Assembly: GCA_024276595.1 (NCBI GenBank)
Contig: JAJRWW010000282.1
Coordinates: 1-21,469, forward strand
From: Myxococcota bacterium
GTDB taxonomy: Bacteria > Myxococcota_A > Polyangia > HGW-17 > JAJRWW01
Direction: 5' to 3'
Length of the DNA: 21,469 nt
The translations under genes were made by a program, and so were the position numbers. Of the stretch, positions 14,849-21,469 are shown one piece after another (the first letter of the stretch is position 1; the number at the start of each line of letters is the position of its first letter). The notes under the pieces were generated by a model. That model was not told the DNA's origin, made no database searches, and saw nothing but the letters and a program-made list of their open reading frames with translations.

Positions 14849-15862
14849 TCACAGGGAGCAGGAGGTGGCCCTGCAAAGAGACAGCAGGGCCTTGACCTTC
14901 TTGAGATCAGCAGGGTAGTACATGACATTTCGGAGCTTGCGAATGAGCCCGGGCCTGAGCGCCTGGAGCGCCTTGGTGAAGGCTGGCGAAGGGGTCAAGA
15001 GCTTGAGGCCGCTCTTGCGCATGGAGGCCATGGCCCTCGAGTTGATCCTCTTCGACGAGGTGCTTAGCAGCGACTGCATCTTCAGCGCCTCCTCCACCAC
15101 CACCTTCTGCTGTGCGGGGGTGAGCCTGTCGAAGGCGCTGTTTCTCACCAGCACCGAGCCGATGGCCATGGAGATCTTGAAGTCCAGCGCGTAGCGGACG
15201 CTGGTGTGCCACTGCAGGGCCTGGGTGGAGTGAGGCATGCCGTACACCGAGTCGATGGTGCCCGCCTGCAGGGAGGCCAGCACGTCGGTTACGGGGAGCT
15301 CGTACCCGCGCACACCGAGGATCTGAAACAGCGCAGGGACGACCGGGTCGTGCTTCCAGCGCCAGATCTTGCAGCGTCGGATGTCGCCCAGGGAGCGGAT
15401 CGGGTTCTTGGAGTAGACGTACACCCACCCGACGCTGGCCATGGCCAGCAGGGTGTAGCCCTTCTTCCTGTATCTGCTCTTTAGAATGGGGGCCATGGAC
15501 TTGAGCACGAACCTAAACTCCTTGTGCGAGCGGTAGAGCATGGGCAGCTCCAGCACCCGGATGGAGCGGTCGATGGAGGTGAGAGCGGCGGAGCCAGCGG
15601 CCAGACCCTGGATCTGCCCGGCCTTCATTCGGGCCAGGGCGCGCTGCTCGGTTCCCGCCACGGCGCCAAAGTAGATCTTGATACTGACCTGGCCTCTGGT
15701 TCTCTTTTTGACCCGCGCGGCGAATCGGATCATGGCGTTGGCCCAGGGGCCTCCGCTGGGCATGACAGTGGCTATCTTCAGCTTCACTGGTGCCGCCTTG
15801 ACTGCTGGATCGGCGCTAGTGACAAGCAGCCACGACAGCGCTGAAAGCACAAAGCATCTCAT
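14849..15862 (-). CDS. TRAP transporter substrate-binding protein DctP family
   Basis: TRAP DctP proteins bind small organic acids in the periplasm and deliver them to membrane subunits. The 337-residue product starts with a signal peptide (MRCFVLSALSWLLVTSADPAV), cleaved probably near KAA-PVK. The mature protein opens with the family pattern LKIATVMPSGGPWANAM. It contains the region KIWRWKHDPVVPALFQILG (about 164-182), which in this family carries the carboxylate-binding Arg, and DVLASLQAGTIDSVYGMP. Length and order match the family. Its ATG overlaps the tatT stop by four bases (ATGA at 15862-15859). The DctQ and DctM membrane subunits are not encoded in this window, so the transporter is incomplete here. 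The substrate cannot be told from sequence alone. Confidence 0.9.
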   Translation of the reverse strand: MRCFVLSALSWLLVTSADPAVKAAPVKLKIATVMPSGGPWANAMIRFAARVKKRTRGQVSIKIYFGAVAGTEQRALARMKAGQIQGLAAGSAALTSIDRSIRVLELPMLYRSHKEFRFVLKSMAPILKSRYRKKGYTLLAMASVGWVYVYSKNPIRSLGDIRRCKIWRWKHDPVVPALFQILGVRGYELPVTDVLASLQAGTIDSVYGMPHSTQALQWHTSVRYALDFKISMAIGSVLVRNSAFDRLTPAQQKVVVEEALKMQSLLSTSSKRINSRAMASMRKSGLKLLTPSPAFTKALQALRPGLIRKLRNVMYYPADLKKVKALLSLCRATSCSL

Positions 15863-16920
15863 GGTCTGTCTCCGTCCGGTGTCGTCCCGGGGCCAGGAGG
15901 GGGGGTTGCTGCCAGGAAGTCGTCCTTGCGGGCAATCAGGCGGCGAGCCATGGCCTGGGCGAGGGTGTTGGGCAGGCGCAGCTCGGGCGCTCGGTCGAGG
16001 GGAAAGCGCAGGACCTCCTGCAGGAGGCTTACAAAAAGAGCGCGCTTGTCGGCGGGCCTTAAGGGGACCATGCGCGAGCCAGACCCGCGTCCAACGCGCT
16101 CTGCCCGCACGCTCTGGAACTGCCAGGCCCAGTATCGGGCATAGAGCACCAGGTAGAGCAGGTGACGTCTCGCGGTGAGGCGGATGGCCCGGAGGAAATG
16201 GCGCTGGGCCAAAACTGCACTGCCCCCGGTCGTGAGATCTCGTCCATAGTACAGCCCCAGGGCGGCCACTGGGAGGGCATTTGCGTAGGTCGGGTCGAGG
16301 GTCGCCGCGCGGCGGAGCAGCACGGGGATCTTGCCGAGCATCTGCAGGAGCCAGGGCTTGTCCAGCCCCAGCGCGATGGCGCTTCCAGCCCCCACGGCGG
16401 TCCAGGTAAGGCCAGGCACCGCCCGGGCGTCCAGGGCTGCCACCGTGCGCTCGATCTGCGCCGTGGGTGTCCTCTGCAGGGTGATCTCCACGCCGCGGGT
16501 GCGCAGGAGGCGCAGGCCCAGCTCGTAGACCTTCACGTACTGCCCCCGCGCCCGGCGCCTGGCTCGCTCCGCCGCGTCGGGATCGGTCTCGCGAAGTCGC
16601 GCATAGTCTGCCTGGAGGAACCCGAAGGTGTACTCGTAGATTCCCCGGCACAGCAGCTCCAGCAGGAGGGGGTTTTGGGGGTCCGAGGCCAGCAGGCCCT
16701 CCAGGATCACCAGCAGCGCGGGGGCGGCCTGTCGGGCCATGGCCGGGTCCTTGTAAGCGGAGAGCACCGACACGGTCCTGCCCAGCACGGGGCCGGTCTT
16801 GCGGATGGCATAGCGGGTCAGGTTGCAACCACTGGGCAACAGCACAGCGCCCAGGAGCACCACCATGGGCGCCACTGGAGGGGCCTTCCGAAGAGCGCGT
16901 CTGAGAGATCTCTGCCTCAT
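15859..16920 (-). CDS. tatT: TRAP-associated TatT-family lipoprotein
   Basis: The 353-residue protein matches the TatT (TRAP-associated T component) family, TPR-like helical lipoproteins that bind the TRAP substrate-binding protein, known from Treponema pallidum. The N-terminus is basic and then hydrophobic, with a lipobox-like LPSGC (28-32; C32 would be lipidated, with Leu at -4 rather than -3). The body is helical: ARQAAPALLVILEGLLASDP, LLLELLCRGIYEYTFGFLQA, and later ATLDPTYANALPVAALGLYYGR and HFLRAIRLTARRHLLYLVLY. The start at 16920 has GGAG five bases upstream; an in-frame GTG at 16953 is less likely. The four-base overlap with dctP supports joint function in binding and handing on an organic substrate at the outer periplasm. 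Confidence 0.88.
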   Translation of the reverse strand: MRQRSLRRALRKAPPVAPMVVLLGAVLLPSGCNLTRYAIRKTGPVLGRTVSVLSAYKDPAMARQAAPALLVILEGLLASDPQNPLLLELLCRGIYEYTFGFLQADYARLRETDPDAAERARRRARGQYVKVYELGLRLLRTRGVEITLQRTPTAQIERTVAALDARAVPGLTWTAVGAGSAIALGLDKPWLLQMLGKIPVLLRRAATLDPTYANALPVAALGLYYGRDLTTGGSAVLAQRHFLRAIRLTARRHLLYLVLYARYWAWQFQSVRAERVGRGSGSRMVPLRPADKRALFVSLLQEVLRFPLDRAPELRLPNTLAQAMARRLIARKDDFLAATPPPGPGTTPDGDRP

Positions 16921-16943
16921 GGATACTCCAATGGGATCAGACG

Positions 16944-16952
16944 ATCTTATCA
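16944..16952 (-). promoter_or_regulatory. Possible extended -10 promoter of tatT-dctP
   Basis: On the minus strand TGATAAGAT (16952-16944) matches an extended -10 element. No good -35 was found, which extended -10 promoters can tolerate. A start near 16937 would leave only about 17 nt before the tatT ATG, just enough to include its GGAG ribosome site. Confidence 0.35.
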
Positions 16953-16962
16953 CATTTCCGAT

Positions 16963-17097
16963 TCAACGAGACCCGCCCGAGACCTGCGGGTGCAGATCCT
17001 GAGCGGTGACATAAGGCGCTGATGACGTTTCTGTGATTTCGCGCAATTGGCGGCAGAACAGGAGTCCAAGGGGTTTCCAGGGGGGATCTTCTGTCAT
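16963..17097 (-). CDS. Possible small protein of 44 residues with a perfect Shine-Dalgarno
   Basis: An ATG at 17097 is preceded by GGAGGT (17111-17106) with eight bases between, the best ribosome site in the window. The ORF encodes 44 residues starting MTEDPPWKPLGLLFCRQLRE and ends at a TGA (16965-16963), 42 bp upstream of the tatT ATG on the same strand. No family is recognised and composition is not strongly protein-like. It could be a real small protein, a leader peptide for tatT, or the start of a decayed gene. The possible tatT promoter lies between it and tatT. Confidence 0.35.
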   Translation of the reverse strand: MTEDPPWKPLGLLFCRQLREITETSSAPYVTAQDLHPQVSGGSR

Positions 17098-17152
17098 CCT
17101 CGACGACCTCCTAGAAATCCTGAAATGAGCGTGTCGGTGATCTTCAACCGTC

Positions 17153-17557
17153 CTATGACCATTTGGCTGAGACCTGGCCAATGAGCTGCCCATGGTCGTA
17201 GATTTGCAGGTCACGTGGATAGGTTCTGCGGTTGGGATTGCAGTTGAGGAGAAAGATGCCGCCTACTGGTGAGGTCGCCATGCCCCAGCAGTCGCCAGCG
17301 GTGGTGAAGCTCCACAGCGGGGAGAGCTCCTCGTCGAACACGTCTATCCATACTGGACCGTTTTCGCCGGGGACACCTGCGGTTGTCAAGCAACGCCCAG
17401 CGGCTGCTCCCGCTTGAAGGGGTGTGGTCCACCCCAGGTGTGCGAGGTGGTCGGGGCAGGGGAGACCTGCACCGAGGTCGCTCGTATGCTGTCGTGAGAC
17501 GGGTTTCGAAAGATTGTCGAGTATGAGGCTGCCTGGATGTATGAAAAAGTAGGACAC
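17153..17557 (-). pseudogene. Possible remnant of a beta-propeller-like gene
   Basis: Within the otherwise gene-poor stretch 16921-17676, this minus-strand frame reads about 75 residues that look like propeller blades: VWIDVFDEELSPLWSF, DCWGMATSPVGGIFLLNC and RDLQIYDHGQLIGQV. Alternating hydrophobic strands with Gly and Asp turns fit NHL/TolB-like blades. The upstream part of the frame (before about 17395) does not look protein-like, there is no convincing start, and the frame stops after what would be only one or two blades. A decayed or truncated gene is more likely than an intact one. The rest of this 756-bp gap shows only the small ORF at 16963-17097 and no other feature. Confidence 0.35.
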
Positions 17558-17676
17558 AAACCTTCATGTGTGGTAAGGTGGGTCCAAGTCGAGTCGGATC
17601 CCTCCTGGCGGGTCGTGTGGCCGCTCTGGATCCCGGATCCACTGGTATGGGAACATGGTACGATGGTGAAGCGCCG

Positions 17677-18774
17677 ATGAGACCACAACGCCACATATTC
17701 GGGTGGATAGCCCTGGTGGCTCTTTGCGCCCCCTGGGCTCTCCTATCCTTTCGAGTGCGCGACCTGCACTCGGAGCCGGCGCCCGAGCCCCGCACGGAGA
17801 CGGCGCATCGCCCCGAGCCCAGCCAGCGGGCAGTGCTCCTGGCCTCGCTCTATCGCAGGCCGCTGCCATCTGAGGCTGAGATTCCCAGCGAGACCCTCCG
17901 CCGGGATCGGCCGGGCTACTGGAATGGGATCCCGGACGCCAAGCTGCTGGAGAGGATTCGCACACAGCCCATCAGGCGCATCACCTTCAATCGTGGAGGC
18001 TCCAGCCTGTCGCTGCGTTTGCGCCTCGCAGACGGATCCAGCGCCGCCTTCAAGCCGGAGCAGATCCACATGCAGACGGTGCCCAGAAAGGAGATCGCGG
18101 CCTATCGGCTCAACCGTCTGCTGGGGCTATCCCGGGTGCCTCCGGCCACCTGGCGGGTGCTGACCTGGCGCGACCTGTACTCCCACATGGACCCCCGGGA
18201 GCGGCGCTTCTTTTTCCGGATAAAGAAGGAGGCCCGCTTCAGAAAGGGTGGTCGGCTGGTGGGAGAGGTGTCCTGGTGGATTCCAAAGATCCGCTACATC
18301 CCCATCGACAAGTGGAAGGCACGCAAGCGCTGGCACCAGTGGCTCAAGGCGTACAAGCGGTTGCCTCCCAGGTACGCCGAGGTCACGGCGCAGCTCTCGG
18401 TGATGCTGCTGTTCGACTTCCTGATAAACAACCCCGACCGCTTCTCCGGGTACAACACCATGGGGACGCCGGACACGAAGTTCCTGTACTTCATGGACAA
18501 CACCTCCTCCTTCTTTCCGCACCCCAGGGGCGGCAAGAACGCCCGCACCGGGCTGCAGCGGGTCCAGCGCTTTTCGCGCAAGCTCGTTCGAAACCTGAAG
18601 GCGCTCACCCTGGAGCGCCTCCGCAAGGCCATGGCTCAGCCGGCAGGTGCCCCCATGCCGCTGCTGTCGGAGCGAGAGCTGAGGATGGTGATCGCCCGGC
18701 GGGATCACGCCGTGCAGCACATCAACTGGGTCATCGCCCGGTACGGCTGGGAGAAGACGATGGTGTTCCCATGA
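17677..18774 (+). CDS. Membrane-anchored FAM20/Four-jointed-like kinase
   Basis: The 365-residue protein has an N-terminal signal anchor (basic MRPQRH, then hydrophobic residues 7-24) and a kinase-like domain with motifs of the FAM20/Four-jointed family. The lysine motif is AAFKP (123-127, K126). A Glu follows in RKEIAAYRLNRLLGL (137-151, E139). EVSWWIP (197-203) is in the place of the family's conserved Trp/Pro segment. The catalytic segment FDFLINNPDR (246-255) matches the FAM20C FDFLTGNMDR, so D254 is the probable catalytic Asp. The metal-binding Asp is D274 in YFMDNTSSFF, where FAM20C has LDNGRGFG. The positive-inside rule puts the kinase domain in the periplasm. ATG 17677 has GGTGA about nine bases upstream and begins exactly at the anchor; in-frame starts back to 17566 add residues unlike a protein N-terminus. 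The stop overlaps the next gene (ATGA). Confidence 0.75.
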   Translation: MRPQRHIFGWIALVALCAPWALLSFRVRDLHSEPAPEPRTETAHRPEPSQRAVLLASLYRRPLPSEAEIPSETLRRDRPGYWNGIPDAKLLERIRTQPIRRITFNRGGSSLSLRLRLADGSSAAFKPEQIHMQTVPRKEIAAYRLNRLLGLSRVPPATWRVLTWRDLYSHMDPRERRFFFRIKKEARFRKGGRLVGEVSWWIPKIRYIPIDKWKARKRWHQWLKAYKRLPPRYAEVTAQLSVMLLFDFLINNPDRFSGYNTMGTPDTKFLYFMDNTSSFFPHPRGGKNARTGLQRVQRFSRKLVRNLKALTLERLRKAMAQPAGAPMPLLSERELRMVIARRDHAVQHINWVIARYGWEKTMVFP

Positions 18775-20099
18775 GCACGGCCCGCTGCCCGGGGTGCCAG
18801 GGCGAGGTGCACCCCCTGCTCGGAGAGGCTCCGCTCGTGCTCGGGAACCGGGTGGTGATCTGCTGCTCGGCAGCCTGCAGGGATCTCCTGCTGACCGGGC
18901 TGCAAGACGCCTCGCCAAGGCCAGCGCTCTCCCATGGGCCGGAGCTGGGGCCCGAGCCGGCTCCGGGCACACCTGGTGACCTCGGTCATGTCCGGGGAGC
19001 CACCGCGTCCCCGGCCGGTGACCACTCCCATGGGTCCGCCAAGGTCGGGGGCTCCCCGGCGCTGCGCGCTGGCGCTCGTTCCGGGGCGGCTGGTCGCTTC
19101 CCACGGCGCCTGCTGCTGGCTGCCATGGTTGGGGGTGGGGCCCTGCTGCTGCTACTGGCGGGATACCTGATCCTGGCCCACGCGTCATCTTCCCCAAGGG
19201 GCTCCTTGGCAGGGCTCATGCGCCCGGGCTCCCCGGCCCTGTCTGCTCTCTCCCCGCCCCAGGGGGGACCCCCGGCCGCGGCCCCCGGGAGGGGGCGCGT
19301 CGCGCCCAGGCCGGAGCCGAAGGGGCCCAGCCTCATGACCCTCAGGAGGCGCTCCTGGACCATCCTGGAGGGGTTTCTTTCCAGCCGGACGGGGCGCTTC
19401 TGGCGCACCGCAGCCCGGGTGCTGGCAGAGCAGGGCCACCCGGGAGCCCTGGCGGCCCTGCGGCGTGGGTTGCGCTCCGGGAGCTGGGCCAAGAGGCAGC
19501 GTGCCGCCGAGGCGCTGGCTCGCCTGGGGCACCCCGAAGGGCTGGAGGCCCTCAGGCGGGATCTCTCCACCAAGCGACGGCCGGTGAGGTGGGCCTCGGC
19601 CTTTGCCCTCGCCCGGTGTGGTGACAGCTCGGGGCTGCGCGTGATCAAGCAGCTCGCAAGCTTTCGCCAGCACCGCATGACTGCCTACGAGGCCCTGACA
19701 CGCCTGGGTGACCGCCGGGGCAAGGCCTACCTGCGGAAGGTGCTCGCCTCGTCCGCGCCACCGTATGATCGCCTGCGCGCGGCAGTGGCGCTCGGGTTGG
19801 CAGGTGACCGCAGCGGCCTCCTCCTGCTGCAGGCGCGCATGAAAAGGTCCGGGATGCACATGGGCGTGGCCCTTGCCCTCCAGAAGCTGGGCACCCCTGA
19901 GGCGCGACCGGCCCTGGTGCGGGCCCTGGAGCACACCGCCCTGCGGGAGGAGGCGGCGCGGGCCCTGAGAGCATACGGTGACGTGACGCTCGTCTCCAAG
20001 ATGGCCCCGGAGCTCGGCTCCGCCAGCGACGACTCCCGGCTTACGGCGGCTGCGGCAATCGTCATCCTCACGGCCCAGGCCAGAGCGGAGGCGCGGTAG
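18771..20099 (+). CDS. Zinc-ribbon/TM/HEAT-repeat membrane protein
   Basis: The 442-residue protein begins with a small treble-clef-like metal site (C6, C9, C31, C32, C36: CPGC, then ICCSAAC), reminiscent of TRASH-type domains. A low-complexity Pro/Gly/Ala/His linker (about 45-110) leads to one TM segment (113-136, preceded by RFPRR). A second Pro-rich linker (140-190) is followed by HEAT-like repeats to the end (about 195-440). Examples are AARVLAEQGHPGALAALRRG, QRAAEALARLGHPEGLEALR and ASAFALARCGDSSGLRVIKQ. The basic residues before the TM suggest the zinc ribbon is cytoplasmic and the HEAT domain periplasmic. Its ATG overlaps the kinase-like gene's stop by four bases, so the two are translated together. 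HEAT repeats typically bind partner proteins. The following MFS gene starts two bases after the stop. Confidence 0.8.
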   Translation: MSTARCPGCQGEVHPLLGEAPLVLGNRVVICCSAACRDLLLTGLQDASPRPALSHGPELGPEPAPGTPGDLGHVRGATASPAGDHSHGSAKVGGSPALRAGARSGAAGRFPRRLLLAAMVGGGALLLLLAGYLILAHASSSPRGSLAGLMRPGSPALSALSPPQGGPPAAAPGRGRVAPRPEPKGPSLMTLRRRSWTILEGFLSSRTGRFWRTAARVLAEQGHPGALAALRRGLRSGSWAKRQRAAEALARLGHPEGLEALRRDLSTKRRPVRWASAFALARCGDSSGLRVIKQLASFRQHRMTAYEALTRLGDRRGKAYLRKVLASSAPPYDRLRAAVALGLAGDRSGLLLLQARMKRSGMHMGVALALQKLGTPEARPALVRALEHTALREEAARALRAYGDVTLVSKMAPELGSASDDSRLTAAAAIVILTAQARAEAR

Positions 20100-20101
20100 C
20101 G

Positions 20102-21424
20102 ATGGCACGAACCCTGTGGTTGTACAACACCTACCGGGCCCTGTGCACCGCACACCTGCACAAGGTGGTGTTCGTATTCGTGTTTCTGGCGCGGGGGCTC
20201 TCCATGGCGGAGATCCTGCTGCTGCAGACCATCTTCACCGCCACCGCCTTTGCGCTGGAGGTGCCCACTGGAGCCTGGGCCGATCGCCTGGGCCGGCGTC
20301 GGTCCATGCGGCTGGGCGCCTTGCTCATGGCTCTCGCCTCGGTGGGCTACTACCTGGCGCCCGGGTTCACGACCCTCGCGCTGAGCGAGGTGGTCTTTGC
20401 CGCGGGCTTGACGCTCACATCTGGCGCAGACTCGGCCTACCTGTACGACCAGCTCAAGGCCGCCGGCAGGGCCGGGGAGTACCTGCGCCGGGAGGCGGCA
20501 GCCAACGCAGCCAAGTACCTGGGCCTCGCGGTGGCTGCGGCCGCCGGGGGGCTCCTGGCTCAGGTGCAGAGCCCAGACGCCACCTTCCTGGTCACGGGGC
20601 TTGCCTGCGCCGGAGCCTTTGGCGTGACCTTCTTCTTCCCGGCCACCAGTCGCCGCTCGCCTCTCTCTGTCTCGAGGGGGCAGAGGGCGGACCTGCTCGC
20701 AGGGATGCGGCTGGGGCTGTCCACCATTGGCCGTAGCGCGGGGCTGCGCTGGGTCCTGGTGTACTCGGCGCTGCTGTTTTCGCTCGTCATCTTGAGCACG
20801 ACCCTGTTCCAGCCGGTGCTCAGGAACCAGGGCTTCGATCTTGGCTCCATCGGGCTGGCCTTTGCGGGGCTGAACCTGGTGGGCGCCGGGGCGGCGCTGA
20901 AGCTGGGGAGGGCGCGCTGGTCCCGGTGGCAGGAGCCAGTGCTGTGGGCGCTGCCGGCCCTGCTGGTGGTCTGCTACCTCTTTCTCGGCCTGCTGGGGCC
21001 GGTGATGGTGGTGGCCCTGATGATCGGGCATTACGTTGTCACCGGCGTCTACTCTCCGGTGGTCAAGACCCTCATCAACGAGGAGACAGCCGACTCGACC
21101 GTGCGCGCCACGGTGCTCTCTGCCGAGAGCGCGCTGAAGCGGCTGCTGCTGCTGGTGGTGGCGCCAGCGCTCAGCCTGGTCTTGGAGCTCTCCGACCCGA
21201 GCGCCGGGGGCGCCCCCACCACCAGGGCCATGCGCCCTGTGCTGCTGGTGTGCAGCGGGCTGGCCCTCTTGGCCTTCGTGGCGCAGCTTTTTTACCAGCG
21301 CCAGCGCCAGCGCCGCGCCCGCCACGTCCGGCCCAGGGGATCCGCCTCAGGTGGAGTGGGCGATGTGAGCTCCGGCGACCTGGCTGGCTCCGTGCTCCCG
21401 CTGGGCGCAGCAGAGCCTCGCTGA
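20102..21424 (+). CDS. Major facilitator superfamily transporter
   Basis: The 440-residue protein has the MFS pattern of about 12 TM segments in two halves. The motif-A loop GAWADRLGRRRSMRLG (57-72) follows TM2. The pattern LTSGADSAYLYDQL (about 102-115) is typical of a broad group of uncharacterised MFS proteins, often annotated as drug/metabolite efflux. A hydrophilic central loop (about 180-205) separates the halves, and the tail (about 400-440) is basic and cytoplasmic. The start ATG at 20102 lies two bases after the HEAT-repeat gene, so the genes are almost certainly cotranscribed. The substrate is unknown. Confidence 0.88.
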   Translation: MARTLWLYNTYRALCTAHLHKVVFVFVFLARGLSMAEILLLQTIFTATAFALEVPTGAWADRLGRRRSMRLGALLMALASVGYYLAPGFTTLALSEVVFAAGLTLTSGADSAYLYDQLKAAGRAGEYLRREAAANAAKYLGLAVAAAAGGLLAQVQSPDATFLVTGLACAGAFGVTFFFPATSRRSPLSVSRGQRADLLAGMRLGLSTIGRSAGLRWVLVYSALLFSLVILSTTLFQPVLRNQGFDLGSIGLAFAGLNLVGAGAALKLGRARWSRWQEPVLWALPALLVVCYLFLGLLGPVMVVALMIGHYVVTGVYSPVVKTLINEETADSTVRATVLSAESALKRLLLLVVAPALSLVLELSDPSAGGAPTTRAMRPVLLVCSGLALLAFVAQLFYQRQRQRRARHVRPRGSASGGVGDVSSGDLAGSVLPLGAAEPR

Positions 21425-21469
21425 TGGGCGCTGCTTCCGGCCAGGGCGGCCTGTTGGTCAAGGGAAGAG
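21424..21469 (+). CDS. Possible start of another gene, 3' end outside window
   Basis: An ATG at 21424 overlaps the MFS stop codon by one base (TGATG) and the frame is open to the window end, reading MGAASGQGGLLVKGR. The overlap resembles the coupling used elsewhere in this window (clpP/clpX), but only 15 residues are visible and there is no strong ribosome site. Confidence 0.35.
   Translation, partial: MGAASGQGGLLVKGR

Noticed and set aside
17419..17435. Hairpin GGGGTG/CACCCC in the gene-poor gap
   Set aside because: A six-base stem with no U-run and no gene end next to it; probably chance in GC-rich DNA.
19727..21325. Long minus-strand open frame antisense to the MFS and HEAT-repeat genes
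   Set aside because: It spans two genes of the opposite strand, is rich in Gln/His/Gly/Arg and has no domain; a GC-rich antisense artefact.

Overview
The window is about 21.5 kb of GC-rich, densely coded bacterial chromosome. The content points to a Gram-negative bacterium of the deltaproteobacterial/Myxococcota type: a PEGA-domain protein, a protein built like an NtrC-family activator, a TRAP TatT lipoprotein beside DctP, and several secreted or lipoprotein-like repeat proteins. The placement is inference; no rRNA or strongly diagnostic marker is present. No CRISPR array, insertion sequence, integrase or phage gene was seen.

Layout. (1) 1-1989, plus strand: the 3' part of a PEGA-domain membrane protein, then a membrane-anchored HExxH metallopeptidase that starts with TTG. 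(2) 2014-9569, minus strand: a degenerate NtrC-like regulator, then (in transcription order from 9569) the conserved proteostasis cluster tig-clpP-clpX-lon, followed by tRNA-Val and tRNA-Asp with their own promoter and terminator. tig codes for the ribosome-bound chaperone, clpP and clpX for the two parts of the ClpXP protease, and lon for the Lon protease, so this block covers folding and degradation of new or damaged proteins. (3) 9727-12293, plus strand: a hexapeptide-repeat acyltransferase translationally coupled (GTGA overlap) to a DUF2723-type multispanning glycosyltransferase-like protein, perhaps acting on a surface glycan. (4) 12308-14746, minus strand: an unrecognised helical protein coupled to a zinc-ribbon/TPR membrane protein, a small Cys-rich secreted protein, a VOC protein like methylmalonyl-CoA epimerase but lacking an expected metal-binding His, and a short C-terminal-only member of a conserved hypothetical family. 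(5) 14849-16920, minus strand: tatT and dctP, the periplasmic/lipoprotein half of a TRAP uptake system, overlapping by ATGA. Upstream lies about 750 bp of poorly coding sequence with a possible propeller-gene remnant and a 44-codon ORF with a perfect Shine-Dalgarno. (6) 17677-21469, plus strand: a membrane-anchored kinase-like protein with FAM20/Four-jointed-type motifs, overlapping a zinc-ribbon/TM/HEAT-repeat protein, then an MFS transporter and possibly the start of a fourth gene.

The most unusual part is block 6. A FAM20-like secretory-pathway-type kinase fold, apparently exported, sits in a tightly coupled operon with a HEAT-repeat protein whose repeat domain also appears to face the periplasm. 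Also notable are the activator-like regulator that has lost the sigma-54 contact loop and several ATPase residues, and the VOC protein with a changed metal site.
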